A DNA stretch of 64,000 nucleotides from assembly GCA_005503085.1 (NCBI GenBank), contig SCOI01000004.1:62001-126000 (forward strand). Direction: 5' to 3'. Source of the stretch: Burkholderiales bacterium C2. GTDB lineage: Bacteria; Pseudomonadota; Gammaproteobacteria; Burkholderiales; Burkholderiaceae_C. The notes beneath the pieces were generated by a model. That model ran no database searches and had not been told where the DNA came from. It saw only the letters and a list, made by a program, of their open reading frames with translations. Below, piece after piece: positions 44,158 through 53,819 of the stretch (positions within the stretch are counted from its first letter, which is position 1; each line of letters starts with the position of its first letter). A program made the translations under genes and the position numbers.

Positions 44158-45003
44158 TTACCAGACCTGCCACCAGGCGCGCTTCTTGCCGGCAAAGCCG
44201 GCGCTCAGATAGGCGCTGTCCGGGAAGTTCTGCTTCAGCACGCGCTCGGCGTCGTCGCGCAGCGGCTTCAGGTTCAGCTTCTCGTAGCTCTGCATCATGA
44301 TGTAGAGCGCCTCCTCGGCCGACGGTGCGCGCTGGAACTCGGTCACCGCCTGCTGGGCGCGGTTGGCCGCCGCGACATAGGCGCCGCGGGTGTAGTAGTA
44401 GCGCGCCACATGGACCTCGTAGCTGGCCAGCGTGTTGGTGATGTAGTCGACGCGCAGGCGCGAGTCGTCAGCGTACTTGGAGTCGGGGAACTGCTCGGCG
44501 ACCTGCTTGAAAGCCAGCAAGGCATCGCGCGAGGCCTGCTGGTCGCGCTCCGAGATGTCCTGGCGGGCCAGGCGGCCGAACAGGCCCAGGTCCTCGTTGA
44601 AATTGACCAGGCCCTTCAGGTAGAGCGCATAGTCCAGCGCCGCGCTCGACGGGTTGTTCTTGATGAAGCGGTCCAGCGTCACGATGGCGGCGGCGCGCTC
44701 GCCGCTGCGGTACTGGGCCCAGGCCAGATCGAGCCCGGCCTGCTGCGCCATCAGCGTGCCGGCGGCGCGGCCTTCGATGCGCTCCAGCGTCTTGATGCCG
44801 CGGTCGTAGCTGCCGCTGGCGATGTCAGCCTTGGCGTCTGCGTACAATTTGTCCAGATTGGCCTGCGAGTTCGGATCATCCGCCGGAGTGGAAGAGCAGG
44901 CCGCCAGCAAGGCCAGGGCGCCGGCCGCGACCAACGTGGCGAGCCGCGAGGCGGTTGCTGGGTTCGCCGGCGCCTGGAGGCGCTGCACGCAGTTTTCTGT
45001 CAT
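44158..45003 (-). CDS. bamD: Outer membrane assembly lipoprotein BamD
   Basis: An essential TPR lipoprotein of the BAM complex that inserts outer-membrane beta-barrels. The 281-residue precursor has a signal ending ALLAAC with the acylated C36. TPR units follow, including the YDRGIKTLERIEGR and LDRFIKNNPSSAALDYALYL regions. The start is uncertain: the ATG at 45003 leaves a long n-region, and a later GTG is also possible. It is divergent from rluD, the usual arrangement (bamD-rluD). Confidence 0.94.
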   Translation of the reverse strand: MTENCVQRLQAPANPATASRLATLVAAGALALLAACSSTPADDPNSQANLDKLYADAKADIASGSYDRGIKTLERIEGRAAGTLMAQQAGLDLAWAQYRSGERAAAIVTLDRFIKNNPSSAALDYALYLKGLVNFNEDLGLFGRLARQDISERDQQASRDALLAFKQVAEQFPDSKYADDSRLRVDYITNTLASYEVHVARYYYTRGAYVAAANRAQQAVTEFQRAPSAEEALYIMMQSYEKLNLKPLRDDAERVLKQNFPDSAYLSAGFAGKKRAWWQVW

Positions 45004-45012
45004 GGTCCATGC

Positions 45013-45028
45013 CGGTGCCATGGCACCG
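45013..45028. promoter_or_regulatory. 16-bp perfect palindrome in the bamD-rluD divergent region
   Basis: CGGTGCCATGGCACCG is self-complementary over all 16 bases. It lies 10 bp before bamD and 31 bp before rluD, within a 55-bp intergenic region. It could be an operator shared by both genes or an RNA hairpin in the bamD leader. Confidence 0.4.
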
Positions 45029-45058
45029 AACTTCAGCTGAAATTGGAGAATTGATTAT

Positions 45059-46075
45059 ATGGTTCAGGCCTCGCCTGCCCTGGAGCTCTCGTCCGAGAGC
45101 GACGCCAGTGAAGAATTACAAGAACTCGAACAGGCGGAACAGCGCGAGGCGATGGTGGATGAGGCCGGCCATGGCCAGCGCCTGGACAAATGGCTGGTGG
45201 CGCTGGCACCGGAGTTTTCGCGCAACCATTTGCAGAGCCTGATCGAGCGCGGTCATGTGCAGATCAACGGCCAGGTCGCCACCAGCGCCTCGCGCAAGCT
45301 GCAGGCCGGCCAGCGCGTGCAGGTCGAGTTGCAGCCGACCGCCGAGAGCCGCGCCTTCCGTGCCGAGCCGCTGGCGCTGAACATCGTCTTCGAGGACGAG
45401 CATCTGATGGTGCTGGACAAGCCGCCGGCCATGGTCGTTCATCCGGCCGCCGGCAACTGGTCGGGCACGGTGATGAACGGCCTGCTCGCCCACCACCCGG
45501 TCGCCGCGACCCTGCCGCGCGCCGGCATCGTCCACCGCCTGGACAAGGACACCTCGGGCCTGATGGTGGTCGGCAAGACCCTGGAGGCGGTCACCGCGCT
45601 GAGCCGCATGATCGCGGCCCGCGAGGTGCATCGCGAGTATCTGGCGCTGACCCACGGCCGGGTGCCGGAGCAGATGACGGTCGATGCGCCGCTGCGGCGT
45701 GATCCGGCCTCGCGGGTCAAGATGGCGGTGCTGTCCAGTGGCAAGCCCTCGCGAACCGATGTCTATGGTCTGGCCCAGACCGAGATCGAGAACCGCAGCT
45801 ACAGCGCCGTGCACTGTGTGTTGCACAGCGGCCGCACCCACCAGATCCGCGTCCATCTGGCCAGCAAGGGCTACCCTCTGGTGTCCGATGCGCTCTATGG
45901 CGGCGCGCCGGCCTTCGGCCTGGCGCGCCAGGCCCTGCATGCGGCGCGGCTGAGTTTTGCCCATCCGATCCAGGGGCGGCCGCTGGTGTTTGATGCGCCG
46001 CTGCCACAGGATTTGGCCAATAGTTGGGCTTTGGCCGGGCTGCCGATGCCGGAGCTGCCGCCGTTGGCGGATTGA
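45059..46075 (+). CDS. rluD: 23S rRNA pseudouridine synthase RluD
   Basis: Modifies 23S rRNA helix 69 (U1911, 1915 and 1917 in E. coli). The 338-residue protein has an acidic N-terminal extension (about 1-35), an S4 RNA-binding domain (about 40-95), and the catalytic domain with HRLDKDTSGL at 159-168 (catalytic D162). The typical C-terminal GRTHQIRVHLA motif is intact. GGAG precedes the ATG by 10 nt. It is divergent from bamD. Confidence 0.95.
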   Translation: MVQASPALELSSESDASEELQELEQAEQREAMVDEAGHGQRLDKWLVALAPEFSRNHLQSLIERGHVQINGQVATSASRKLQAGQRVQVELQPTAESRAFRAEPLALNIVFEDEHLMVLDKPPAMVVHPAAGNWSGTVMNGLLAHHPVAATLPRAGIVHRLDKDTSGLMVVGKTLEAVTALSRMIAAREVHREYLALTHGRVPEQMTVDAPLRRDPASRVKMAVLSSGKPSRTDVYGLAQTEIENRSYSAVHCVLHSGRTHQIRVHLASKGYPLVSDALYGGAPAFGLARQALHAARLSFAHPIQGRPLVFDAPLPQDLANSWALAGLPMPELPPLAD

Positions 46076-46334
46076 GCGCGCTACAATCGTGGCAACTTGG
46101 TTCAGCCGAGCGCGGTGGATGTCGTACCAATCCGCAGCGGCGCCTGGACCGAGGCCGTGCAGGCCATGCTCATCCCCGTGAGGGCTAGTTTGAAACCGCC
46201 CGGCCGATATGCCCCGCCTCCCATGCCGCTGAACAGGTCAGCCCCGGAGCCGGTTGCCCTGACCCGAACAGCCCGCTGAGAACAGCGACTTGATCAATGC
46301 CCGCCCGTACCGGTGAGCCAGCCGACAGCAGTCG
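46076..46334 (+). other. 259-nt structured gap between rluD and scpB
   Basis: No convincing gene. TACAAT (46082-46087) could be a -10 box. GCTG (46228-46231) and GGTCAG (46236-46241) pair with CTGACC (46259-46264) and CAGC (46269-46272), giving a ten-pair stem with a symmetric 4-by-4 internal loop. The region may be a long scpB leader or hold a small RNA. A 60-codon open frame at 46097-46279 shows nothing recognisable. Confidence 0.35.
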
Positions 46335-47051
46335 ATGAACACACAGGATGCAAAGCGCGTCCTCGAGACCGCGCTGATTTGCGCCCAGCAGCCGCTCACC
46401 TTGCGTGAGCTGCGTACCTTGTTTGCCGACGGCGTCGGCCCGGATACCTTGCGCAGCCTGCTGGACGAGTTGGTGCGCGACTGGGACGGGCGGGGCGTCG
46501 AGCTGGTGGCGGTGGCCTCGGGCTGGCGCTTCCAGAGCCGACCGGAGCTGCGCGAGTATCTGGACCGCCTGCATCCGGAGAAGCCGCAGCGCTATTCGCG
46601 GGCCGTGATGGAGACGCTGGCCATCATTGCCTACCGTCAGCCGGTGACGCGTGGTGATATCGAGGACATCCGCGGCGTCGTGGTGTCCACACAAATTGTC
46701 AAACAGCTGGAGGACCGGGGCTGGATCGAGGTGATAGGCTATCGCGAGGCGCCGGGTCGTCCGGCCCTGTATGCGACGACCCGCCAGTTTCTCGATGACC
46801 TCGGGCTGTCCAATCTGGAGCAATTGCCCCTGTTGAGTGCCGGTGGCGAGCCGGGCCCCGAGTTGGGCCAGCTGCTGCAGGCACAGAGTTCGCTGCTGGA
46901 AGACGGCAGCCCAGAGGCGCAGGCCGCCAGCGAGCCTGCCGCCGCATCTGAATCCGAATCCGCGCCCATGGCTTCCCATGCGGGCGCTCCCGTTCCGGCT
47001 CTGCCGGACTCCGACCCTGAAGCCACCGAGAAGGTGCAAGCCGACGCATGA
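46335..47051 (+). CDS. scpB: Segregation and condensation protein B
   Basis: The kleisin-associated winged-helix subunit of the SMC-ScpAB condensin. The 238-residue protein has two winged-helix domains over about 1-170, with the signature [22 protein letters not shown] and [19 protein letters not shown] (each within family norms). An acidic, Ala/Pro-rich tail (about 180-238) is disordered. scpA is not in the window. The stop overlaps the rluB start as ATGA, so the two are translationally coupled. Confidence 0.93.
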   Translation: MNTQDAKRVLETALICAQQPLTLRELRTLFADGVGPDTLRSLLDELVRDWDGRGVELVAVASGWRFQSRPELREYLDRLHPEKPQRYSRAVMETLAIIAYRQPVTRGDIEDIRGVVVSTQIVKQLEDRGWIEVIGYREAPGRPALYATTRQFLDDLGLSNLEQLPLLSAGGEPGPELGQLLQAQSSLLEDGSPEAQAASEPAAASESESAPMASHAGAPVPALPDSDPEATEKVQADA

Positions 47052-49090
47052 ATTCCAACGACACCGATCCCAAGGCCGCCGAGGCCCCGAGCGACGCTCC
47101 CGAAGCCGCACCGAAGCGACGCCGTGCGCCGGCGCGCGCCAAGGCCGAGACCTTGGCCGAGACCGTGGCCGATGCAGCGGCGCCTGAGGCTGCGGCCGAG
47201 GCCAAGCCTGTGAAGCCGCGCGCACCGCGCAAGACGGCGGCCAAGAAGGTCGACGAGGCCGTGGCCGAACCGGTGATCGAGGCGGCGGCGCCGGTCGAGG
47301 CTGCCGTGGCGGAAGAGGCTGTGGCGCCCAAGCGCCGCGCGCCGCGCAAGACGGCGGTCAAGGCCGAATCGGTCGACGCGGCGCCGGTGCAGCTGACGCT
47401 GGAGGCGGCGCCTGCCGCCGAGCCGGTCGTTGTCGATGCCGGCGAGCACCAGGAGTCGGCAGAGAGTGCCGAGGGTGCCGAGGGGGCCGAGTCTGCTGGC
47501 GAGCGCGAGCCGCGCGGCAACCGCAACCGCCGTCGTGGCCGCAAGGATCGCAATGAGGCTGCCGATGGTGCCGAGCCTCGCGAGGCCCGCGAGCCCCGTC
47601 CCCCGCGTCAGGACGCCGTCGCGCCCGAGCAGCTGCAGGCCGAGACGGTCGAGCGCTTCGCCCAGGTGCTGGCCGGTGAGTTCGATGCGGCCGATGAAGA
47701 GCCGGTGGCCGAGGTCGAGGAGCAGGAGGTCGAGACCAAGCGCGTGCTGGCGCCCGAGCCCGATGCCCCCAAGCTGCAGAAGGTGCTGGCCCAGGCCGGC
47801 ATCGGCTCGCGCCGCGATATCGAGGACATGATTGCCGAGGGCAAGATCGAGGTGAACGGTGAGGTGGCCCATATCGGCCAGCGCATCTCCTTCGGTGACC
47901 GCGTCCATGTGGCCGGAAAGCCGATCAAGGTGCGCATCTCGCCGCCGCCGCCGCGCATCCTGGCCTATCACAAGCCGACCGGCGAAGTGGTCAGTTTCAA
48001 TGACCCGGAGGGCCGTCCCACCGTGTTCCGCCACCTGCCCAAGCTCTATCAGGGCAAATGGCAGTCGGTCGGCCGGCTGGACCTGAATACCGAAGGCCTG
48101 CTGCTGTTCACCAACTCGGGTGAGTTGGCCAATCAGCTGATGCACCCGCGCTTCGGCGTCGAGCGCGAGTACGCGGTGCGCGTGCTGGGCACGCTCAGCG
48201 ACGAGCAGCGCAGCCGCCTGTTGGAAGGCGTGATCATCGAAGGCCAGAAGGCCGGCTTCAAGAGCATCGAGGATGGCGGCGGCGAGGGCGTCAATCGCTG
48301 GTATCGCGTGGTCATCACCGAAGGCCGCAACCGCGAGGTGCGCAAGCTGTTCGAGGCCGTCGGCCTGGTGGTCAGCCGCCTGATCCGCATCCGCTACGGC
48401 ACCGTGGTGCTGCCGCGCGGCCTCAAGCGCGGCGTCTGGGTGGAGCTGGGCGAGGACGATGTGCGCGTGATCCGTCGACTGGCCGGTGGCCCGCAGCAGC
48501 CGCGGGACGCGCAGCGCGAGTCGCGTGAGCCCCGCGAAGGTCAGGCGCCGCGTGGCGAGCGCGGTGGCCAGCCGCGCAATGAGCGCGAGCGTGGCAACGA
48601 GCGCTCGAACAATCGCCGCAGCGACGGTCGCCAGGCCGGCGTCGGCCCGCGTCCGAGTCGTCCGGAAGCGCCGCGCGAACGTGCGCCCGAGCGCCCGTCC
48701 GAGCGTTTCAACGAGCCGCGCGCCAACGAGCGCCCGGACCGCGACGACGAGGATGGTGACGATTTCATCCCGCGCAATATCAACCCGCTGGAGCAGACCT
48801 TCGACCGCCGTTTTGCGACCGGCAGCAAGCGTATTCCGCAGGGCTTCGGTGCCGGCGGCAGCGCCCAGGACCGGGGCGGCAACCGTGGCGGCGGCAACAA
48901 GGGCGGCCCGCGCGAGCCCGATCCCATGCAAACCTCGGTCGGCTATATCGGCGGTGATGCCTTTGTGCGCCGTGGCGGCGGCGGCGGTGGTCGCTCCGGT
49001 GGCGGCGGTGGCCGCAGCGGCGGGGGCGGCGGTGGTCGCTCCGGCGGCGGTGGTGGCCGCGGCGGCGGCTTTGGCGGCCGCAACCGTTGA
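47048..49090 (+). CDS. rluB: 23S rRNA pseudouridine synthase RluB with long disordered tails
   Basis: Makes pseudouridine at position 2605 (E. coli numbering) of 23S rRNA. The S4 domain (about 241-290) and catalytic RsuA-type domain (about 303-475, [12 protein letters not shown] at 342-353 with catalytic D345) occupy only the middle third. An N-terminal extension of about 235 residues is Ala/Glu-rich with repeated [10 protein letters not shown]-like basic patches. A 200-residue tail is Arg/Glu/Pro-rich and ends with Arg-Ser-Gly repeats from 641 to 680. At 680 residues it is over twice the length of E. coli RluB (about 290). Coupled to scpB by an ATGA overlap. Confidence 0.92.
   Translation: MNSNDTDPKAAEAPSDAPEAAPKRRRAPARAKAETLAETVADAAAPEAAAEAKPVKPRAPRKTAAKKVDEAVAEPVIEAAAPVEAAVAEEAVAPKRRAPRKTAVKAESVDAAPVQLTLEAAPAAEPVVVDAGEHQESAESAEGAEGAESAGEREPRGNRNRRRGRKDRNEAADGAEPREAREPRPPRQDAVAPEQLQAETVERFAQVLAGEFDAADEEPVAEVEEQEVETKRVLAPEPDAPKLQKVLAQAGIGSRRDIEDMIAEGKIEVNGEVAHIGQRISFGDRVHVAGKPIKVRISPPPPRILAYHKPTGEVVSFNDPEGRPTVFRHLPKLYQGKWQSVGRLDLNTEGLLLFTNSGELANQLMHPRFGVEREYAVRVLGTLSDEQRSRLLEGVIIEGQKAGFKSIEDGGGEGVNRWYRVVITEGRNREVRKLFEAVGLVVSRLIRIRYGTVVLPRGLKRGVWVELGEDDVRVIRRLAGGPQQPRDAQRESREPREGQAPRGERGGQPRNERERGNERSNNRRSDGRQAGVGPRPSRPEAPRERAPERPSERFNEPRANERPDRDDEDGDDFIPRNINPLEQTFDRRFATGSKRIPQGFGAGGSAQDRGGNRGGGNKGGPREPDPMQTSVGYIGGDAFVRRGGGGGGRSGGGGGRSGGGGGGRSGGGGGRGGGFGGRNR
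48973..49086 (+). repeat. Gly/Arg-Ser coding repeat at the end of rluB
   Basis: Imperfect tandem units encode RSGGGGG(G) four to five times, ending [10 protein letters not shown]. The DNA is an almost pure GGC/GGT stretch, prone to slippage, with no stop or frameshift visible. Confidence 0.8.
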
Positions 49091-49098
49091 GTTCCCGG

Positions 49099-49126
49099 TG
49101 CCGGCCTTCATGAGGCCGGCATCTTC
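49099..49126 (+). terminator. Terminator between rluB and ndk
   Basis: TGCCGGCCT (49099-49107) pairs perfectly with AGGCCGGCA (49113-49121) across TCATG, followed by TCTTC. TACAAT (49133-49138), just downstream, may be the -10 of ndk. Confidence 0.55.
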
Positions 49127-49177
49127 AGGCATTACAATCCAAGGCTTTGCCAAGCCCAAGATTTCAGGAGAATAACC

Positions 49178-49603
49178 ATGGCTATCGAACGTACCCTTTC
49201 TATCATCAAGCCCGATGCCGTGGCGAAGAACGTCATCGGCCAGATCTATGCCCGCTTTGAAGGCGCCGGCCTGAAGGTGGTTGCCGCCAAGATGGCGCAT
49301 CTGTCGCGTGGCGAGGCCGAGGCCTTCTACGCCGTGCACAAGGCACGCCCCTTCTTCAACGATCTGGTGACCTTCATGATCTCCGGCCCGGTGATGATCC
49401 AGGCGCTGGAAGGCGAAGGCGCGATCCTGAAGAATCGCGACCTGATGGGCGCCACCGACCCGAAGAAGGCCGAGAAGGGCACGATCCGCGCCGATTTCGC
49501 CGACAGCATCGATGCCAACGCTGTGCACGGCTCCGACGCTGCCGAGACGGCCGCTCAAGAGATCGCTTTCTTCTTCCCCGGCATGAATGTCTACAGCCGT
49601 TAA
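49178..49603 (+). CDS. ndk: Nucleoside diphosphate kinase
   Basis: Equilibrates nucleoside di- and triphosphates by a phospho-His intermediate. The 141-residue protein is the usual length, begins with [12 protein letters not shown], and carries the active-site H117 in [14 protein letters not shown] stands well spaced before the ATG. Confidence 0.97.
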   Translation: MAIERTLSIIKPDAVAKNVIGQIYARFEGAGLKVVAAKMAHLSRGEAEAFYAVHKARPFFNDLVTFMISGPVMIQALEGEGAILKNRDLMGATDPKKAEKGTIRADFADSIDANAVHGSDAAETAAQEIAFFFPGMNVYSR

Positions 49604-49658
49604 TACGGCCCAATGCCTCTTGTGCTCTGGCCTTGAGGCTGGATCAAAGAGGTAAACA

Positions 49659-50795
49659 ATGGACACGGCCAACCTGCTCGGTTTGACGAACCTGCTCGGT
49701 TTCGATCTGGAGGGTCTGGCCGCGTACTGCGAGCAGCTGGGTGAGAAGCGCTTTCGCGCCACCCAGCTGTTTCGTTGGATCCATCAAAAAGGCGCATCTG
49801 ACTTCGCTCAGATGTCCGACCTGGCCAAGTCGCTGCGCGACAAGCTGGCCACCCGGGCGCACATCGCTGCGTTGCCGGTGATTTCCGAACATGTCTCGAC
49901 CGACGGCACGATCAAGTGGCTGTTCGATGTCGGGGCTGGTGATGCGGTCGAAGCGGTGTTCATTCCCGAAGACGACCGCGGCACCCTGTGCATCTCCTCC
50001 CAGGCCGGTTGCGCCGTCGGCTGCCGCTTCTGCTCGACCGGTCACCAGGGCTTCAGCCGCAATCTCGACACGGCCGAGATCATCGCCCAGCTCTGGTTTG
50101 CCGAGCACAGCCTGCGCAAGCGCCTGAATACCGAAGAACGCGTCATCTCCAATGTCGTGATGATGGGCATGGGCGAGCCGCTGCAGAACTACAGCGCCCT
50201 GGTGCCGGCGCTGAAGATGATGCTGGACGACCATGGCTACGGCCTGTCGCGCCGTCGCGTGACGGTCTCGACCTCGGGCGTCGTGCCTATGATCGACCGG
50301 CTGCGCGACGATTGCCCGGTGGCGCTGGCCGTGTCGCTGCACGCGCCGACCGATCCCTTGCGCGACCAGCTGGTGCCGCTGAACAAGAAGTACCCGATTG
50401 CCGAACTGCTGGAAGCCTGCAATCGCTATCTGGACAAGGCGCCGCGCGACTTCATCACCTTCGAGTACTGCATGCTGGACGGCGTCAACGACACGCCGGA
50501 GCAGGCTCAGGAGCTGGTGGCGCTGCTGCGCGGCCATGTCTCCTGCAAGATCAATCTGATTCCCTTCAATCCCTTCCCGGCCTCGGGCCTGAAGCGCAGC
50601 TCGAACGAGCGCGTCAAGGCCTTTGCCGAGGTGCTGATACAGGCCGGCCTGATCACGACGATACGCAAGACCCGCGGCGACGATATCGACGCCGCCTGCG
50701 GCCAGCTGGCGGGCGAGGTGCAGGACCGCACCCGCGCCCATGTGCGCATGGTGCGGGCGCCGGTCAGCGTGGTCCGCCCGAACCGTCCCGTCTAG
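49659..50795 (+). CDS. rlmN: Dual-specificity 23S rRNA/tRNA adenine-C2 methyltransferase RlmN
   Basis: A radical-SAM enzyme that methylates A2503 of 23S rRNA and A37 of some tRNAs. The 378-residue protein has the CxxxCxxC cluster motif at C118, C122 and C125 ([13 protein letters not shown]) and the later GEPLQNY and VSLHAPTD segments. AAAGAGGT precedes the ATG. The N-terminus carries a six-residue tandem duplication ([12 protein letters not shown]). Confidence 0.96.
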   Translation: MDTANLLGLTNLLGFDLEGLAAYCEQLGEKRFRATQLFRWIHQKGASDFAQMSDLAKSLRDKLATRAHIAALPVISEHVSTDGTIKWLFDVGAGDAVEAVFIPEDDRGTLCISSQAGCAVGCRFCSTGHQGFSRNLDTAEIIAQLWFAEHSLRKRLNTEERVISNVVMMGMGEPLQNYSALVPALKMMLDDHGYGLSRRRVTVSTSGVVPMIDRLRDDCPVALAVSLHAPTDPLRDQLVPLNKKYPIAELLEACNRYLDKAPRDFITFEYCMLDGVNDTPEQAQELVALLRGHVSCKINLIPFNPFPASGLKRSSNERVKAFAEVLIQAGLITTIRKTRGDDIDAACGQLAGEVQDRTRAHVRMVRAPVSVVRPNRPV

Positions 50796-50821
50796 CCCTC
50801 CCACCAACCTCGACACCCTCA

Positions 50822-51628
50822 ATGAACCAGCTTCTGCAGCTTTCGGTCTTTCGTGCGGCAACGATGGTGCTGTCGCTGGCCCTGCTGGCGGCCTGTGCGG
50901 GCGGCCCGCGCGGCCAGATGGCCGAGGTGCGCACCGCCTCGGATCAGACCGATGCCGACCGCCGTGCTGCGGTGCGCATCGAGCTGGCCTACGGCTACTT
51001 CTCGCGCGGCCAGTACAGCACCGCACTGGACGAGCTCAAGCAGGCCCTGCAGGCCAAGCCGGATATGCGCGAGGCCCTGAATCTGCGCGGCCTGGTCTAT
51101 GCGGCGCTGGGCGAGATTCCGCTGGCCGAGGAGAGCTTTGCGCGCGCGCTGAGCCTGAATCCGCGCGACCCCGATACGCTGCACAACTACGGCTGGTTCC
51201 TGTGCCAGCAGCGCCGCTGGCCCGAGTCCTATGCCCAGTTCGATCTGGCGCTGGCCCAGCCGCAGTACCGCGGCCCCTCGCGCTCGCTGCTGGCCAAGGG
51301 CGTCTGCGAACTGGCCGCCGGCCAGCTGCCGGCCGCCGAGAAGACGCTGGCGCGCGCCTTCGAGATCGACCCGGGCAACCCGGCCATCGCCGTCAATCTG
51401 GCCGATGTGCTGTATCGCGGCGGCCAGTTCGAGCGGGCGCGTTTCTATGTGCGCCGCGTCAACGCCCAGCCCGAGCAAAGCAGCGCGCAAAGCCTGTGGC
51501 TGGCGCTGCGCATCGAGCGACGCCTGGGCAACACCGCCTCGGTGGATGAGTTGAGCCAGCAGCTGCGGCGCGGCCATGCGCAGTCGCCCGAGGCGCTGGC
51601 CCTGGACCGGGGTCGATTTGATGAGTGA
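50822..51628 (+). CDS. pilF: Type IV pilus biogenesis lipoprotein PilF (PilW)
   Basis: A 268-residue TPR lipoprotein that acts as pilotin for the PilQ secretin. The signal ends LALLAAC with the acylated C25. About six TPR units cover the rest; GYFSRGQYSTALDELKQAL is a clear first repeat. The ATG at 50822 starts the signal; the frame is open far upstream but there it overlaps rlmN in another frame. Position between rlmN and rodZ is the standard one. Confidence 0.92.
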   Translation: MNQLLQLSVFRAATMVLSLALLAACAGGPRGQMAEVRTASDQTDADRRAAVRIELAYGYFSRGQYSTALDELKQALQAKPDMREALNLRGLVYAALGEIPLAEESFARALSLNPRDPDTLHNYGWFLCQQRRWPESYAQFDLALAQPQYRGPSRSLLAKGVCELAAGQLPAAEKTLARAFEIDPGNPAIAVNLADVLYRGGQFERARFYVRRVNAQPEQSSAQSLWLALRIERRLGNTASVDELSQQLRRGHAQSPEALALDRGRFDE

Positions 51629-51638
51629 AGGGGAGCGC

Positions 51639-52538
51639 ATGTCTTCGATCCTGAGCGAGGCCGAGGCCCCGCCGCTGGCCGTTCCGAGCCCGCAGAGCGC
51701 CGGTGCCTGGCTGCGCGCGGCACGCATGGCCCAGGGCCTGCACATCGCGGCGCTGGCGGCGCAGCTGAAGGTGCCGCAGGCCAAGCTGGAGGCCCTGGAG
51801 GCCGACCGCTACCAGGATCTGCCGGACCTGACCTTTGCGCGCGCGCTGGCCAAGGCCATGTGCCGGGTGTTGAAGGTCGATGCGGCGCCGGTGCTGGCGC
51901 TGCTGCCGCGCGGCGACGAGGCGGGCCTGGACCGTGTGTCGCGCGGGCTGAACCAGCCCTTCCGCGAGCGCCCCGGGCGCGAGGACACGGTCTCGCTGGA
52001 CTGGCTCAAGCGCCCGCTGGTGTGGGCGCCGGCCGGCCTCTTGCTGGCTGCGCTGGCGATCTATCTGCTGCCGACCCAGTGGCTGGGTTCGCTGGATGCC
52101 TTGGGTGGCAGCGAGGCCGAGCAGGCCGCGATCCAGCCGGCCGAGCCGGCTGCCAGCACGGTGGCCGAGACCCCGCCGCCGCCTGCCGAGCTCGCGCCTT
52201 CCGCTGTGGTGCAGCCCTCCGTGGTGCAAGCGGCCCCGCCGGTGGCGAGTGCGGCAGCGCCCGTGGTGGTCCCTGCGAGTGCACCGGTGCTGGCCGTCGG
52301 CCAGGTGCCGCTGAGCATCAAGACCTCGGCCGAGTCCTGGGTCGAGGTGGTCGACACCAAGGGTCAGGTCTTGTTTTCCAAGCTGATGCGCCCGGGCGAA
52401 TCGGCCGCGCTGGCGGCTCAGCCGCCGCTGCGGCTGCGGGTGGGCAATGTCTCGGGCACCGAGATCACGCTGCGCGGTGCGGCCGTCGATCTGGCGGCGC
52501 AGGCCAAGGACAATGTCGCGCGACTGGAGTTGAACTGA
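51639..52538 (+). CDS. rodZ: RodZ-like cytoskeletal protein (HTH, TM and DUF4115)
   Basis: A 299-residue inner-membrane protein linking MreB to cell-shape control. An N-terminal Xre-type helix-turn-helix covers about 22-95 ([16 protein letters not shown]). A membrane helix lies near 130-150 ([18 protein letters not shown]), an Ala/Pro-rich periplasmic linker follows, and a C-terminal DUF4115 domain contains [24 protein letters not shown] stands just before the ATG at 51639; an ATG at 51621 that overlaps pilF is the alternative. Confidence 0.88.
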   Translation: MSSILSEAEAPPLAVPSPQSAGAWLRAARMAQGLHIAALAAQLKVPQAKLEALEADRYQDLPDLTFARALAKAMCRVLKVDAAPVLALLPRGDEAGLDRVSRGLNQPFRERPGREDTVSLDWLKRPLVWAPAGLLLAALAIYLLPTQWLGSLDALGGSEAEQAAIQPAEPAASTVAETPPPPAELAPSAVVQPSVVQAAPPVASAAAPVVVPASAPVLAVGQVPLSIKTSAESWVEVVDTKGQVLFSKLMRPGESAALAAQPPLRLRVGNVSGTEITLRGAAVDLAAQAKDNVARLELN

Positions 52539-52540
52539 AC

Positions 52541-53815
52541 ATGATTGACACGCAAAGCACGATTGCACAGGCCATCGAGGCGGCCAACCCGGCCGCGCGC
52601 CGTTCGCGCCAGGCCACGGTGCGCTGGGGTTCGCGTATCGTGACGGTGGGGGGCGCTGCGCCGGTGCGGGTGCAGTCGATGACCAATACCGACACGGTCG
52701 ACGCGATCGGCACCGCCATCCAGATCAAGGAGCTGGCGATCGCCGGCTCGGAGATGGTGCGCATCACCGTCAACACGCCCGAGGCCGCCGATGCGGTGCC
52801 GGCGATCCGCGATCAGCTCGACCGCATGGGCGTCGACGTGCCGCTGATCGGCGACTTCCACTACAACGGCCATCGCCTGCTGACCGAGCACCCGGCGATG
52901 GCGCAGGCGCTGTCCAAGTACCGCATCAATCCCGGCAATGTCGGCAAGGGCGACAAGAAGGACCGCCAGTTCGCGATGATGATCGAGGCGGCGGTCAAGT
53001 ACGACAAGGTCGTGCGCATCGGTGTCAACTGGGGCAGCCTGGACCAGGAGCTGCTGGCCCAGATGATGGACGAGAACGCGCTGCGCGCCGAGCCCTGGGA
53101 CGCCAAGCAGGTGATGTACCAGGCGCTGGTGCAGTCGGCCCTGAGCTCGGCCGACTACGCGCGCGAGCTGGGCCTGAACCCCGACAACATCATCATCAGC
53201 TGCAAGGTCAGCGGTGTGCAGGACCTGATCTCGGTCTATCGCGCGCTTGCCGCGCGCTGCGACTATGCGCTGCACCTGGGCCTGACCGAGGCCGGCATGG
53301 GCACCAAGGGCACGGTGGCTTCCAGCGTGGCCTTGGGCATCCTGGCCCAGGAAGGGATTGGCGACACCATCCGCGTCTCGCTGACGCCGCAGCCCGGTGA
53401 GTCGCGCACCCAGGAGGTGGTGATCGCCTCCGAGATCCTGCAGTCGCTGGGCCTGCGCGCCTTCAATCCCAGCGTCACCGCCTGCCCCGGTTGCGGCCGC
53501 ACGACCAGTACCACCTTCCAGGAGCTGGCCAAGCAGATCGACGACTTCCTGCGCGCGCAGATGCCTGTCTGGCGCAGCAAGTACCCTGGCGTCGAGAACA
53601 TGAAGGTGGCCGTGATGGGCTGCATCGTCAACGGCCCCGGCGAGAGCAAGCATGCCGACATCGGCATCAGCCTGCCCGGCACCGGCGAGGCCCCGGCCGC
53701 GCCCGTCTTCATCGACGGCGAGAAGGCCCTGACCCTGCGCGGCGAGAACATCGCCACCGAGTTCCACGCGCTGGTCGAGAACTACATCGAGAAGCGCTTC
53801 GGCGCCACGGCTTGA
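52541..53815 (+). CDS. ispG: 4-hydroxy-3-methylbut-2-en-1-yl diphosphate synthase
   Basis: The penultimate step of the MEP isoprenoid pathway, converting MEcPP to HMBPP with a 4Fe-4S cluster. The 424-residue protein has an N-terminal TIM barrel and a C-terminal cluster domain with CPGCGRT and [17 protein letters not shown]. It begins 2 nt after the rodZ stop. Its product pool also supplies the squalene made by HpnCDE at 7.5-10.4 kb. Confidence 0.96.
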   Translation: MIDTQSTIAQAIEAANPAARRSRQATVRWGSRIVTVGGAAPVRVQSMTNTDTVDAIGTAIQIKELAIAGSEMVRITVNTPEAADAVPAIRDQLDRMGVDVPLIGDFHYNGHRLLTEHPAMAQALSKYRINPGNVGKGDKKDRQFAMMIEAAVKYDKVVRIGVNWGSLDQELLAQMMDENALRAEPWDAKQVMYQALVQSALSSADYARELGLNPDNIIISCKVSGVQDLISVYRALAARCDYALHLGLTEAGMGTKGTVASSVALGILAQEGIGDTIRVSLTPQPGESRTQEVVIASEILQSLGLRAFNPSVTACPGCGRTTSTTFQELAKQIDDFLRAQMPVWRSKYPGVENMKVAVMGCIVNGPGESKHADIGISLPGTGEAPAAPVFIDGEKALTLRGENIATEFHALVENYIEKRFGATA

Positions 53816-53819
53816 ATCC

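Noticed and set aside
48973-49086. Short regular repeats considered as a CRISPR array
   Set aside because: They are in-frame Gly/Arg/Ser codons of rluB with no unique spacers and no cas genes nearby.
46739-49762. About 1000-codon open frame on the minus strand across rluB and ndk
   Set aside because: Low-complexity Ala/Leu translation complementary to the rluB tails, with no start signal and no domain.
49988-50821. Long open frame joined to pilF from inside rlmN
   Set aside because: Out of frame with rlmN, which is clearly coding. pilF starts with its own lipoprotein signal at 50822.
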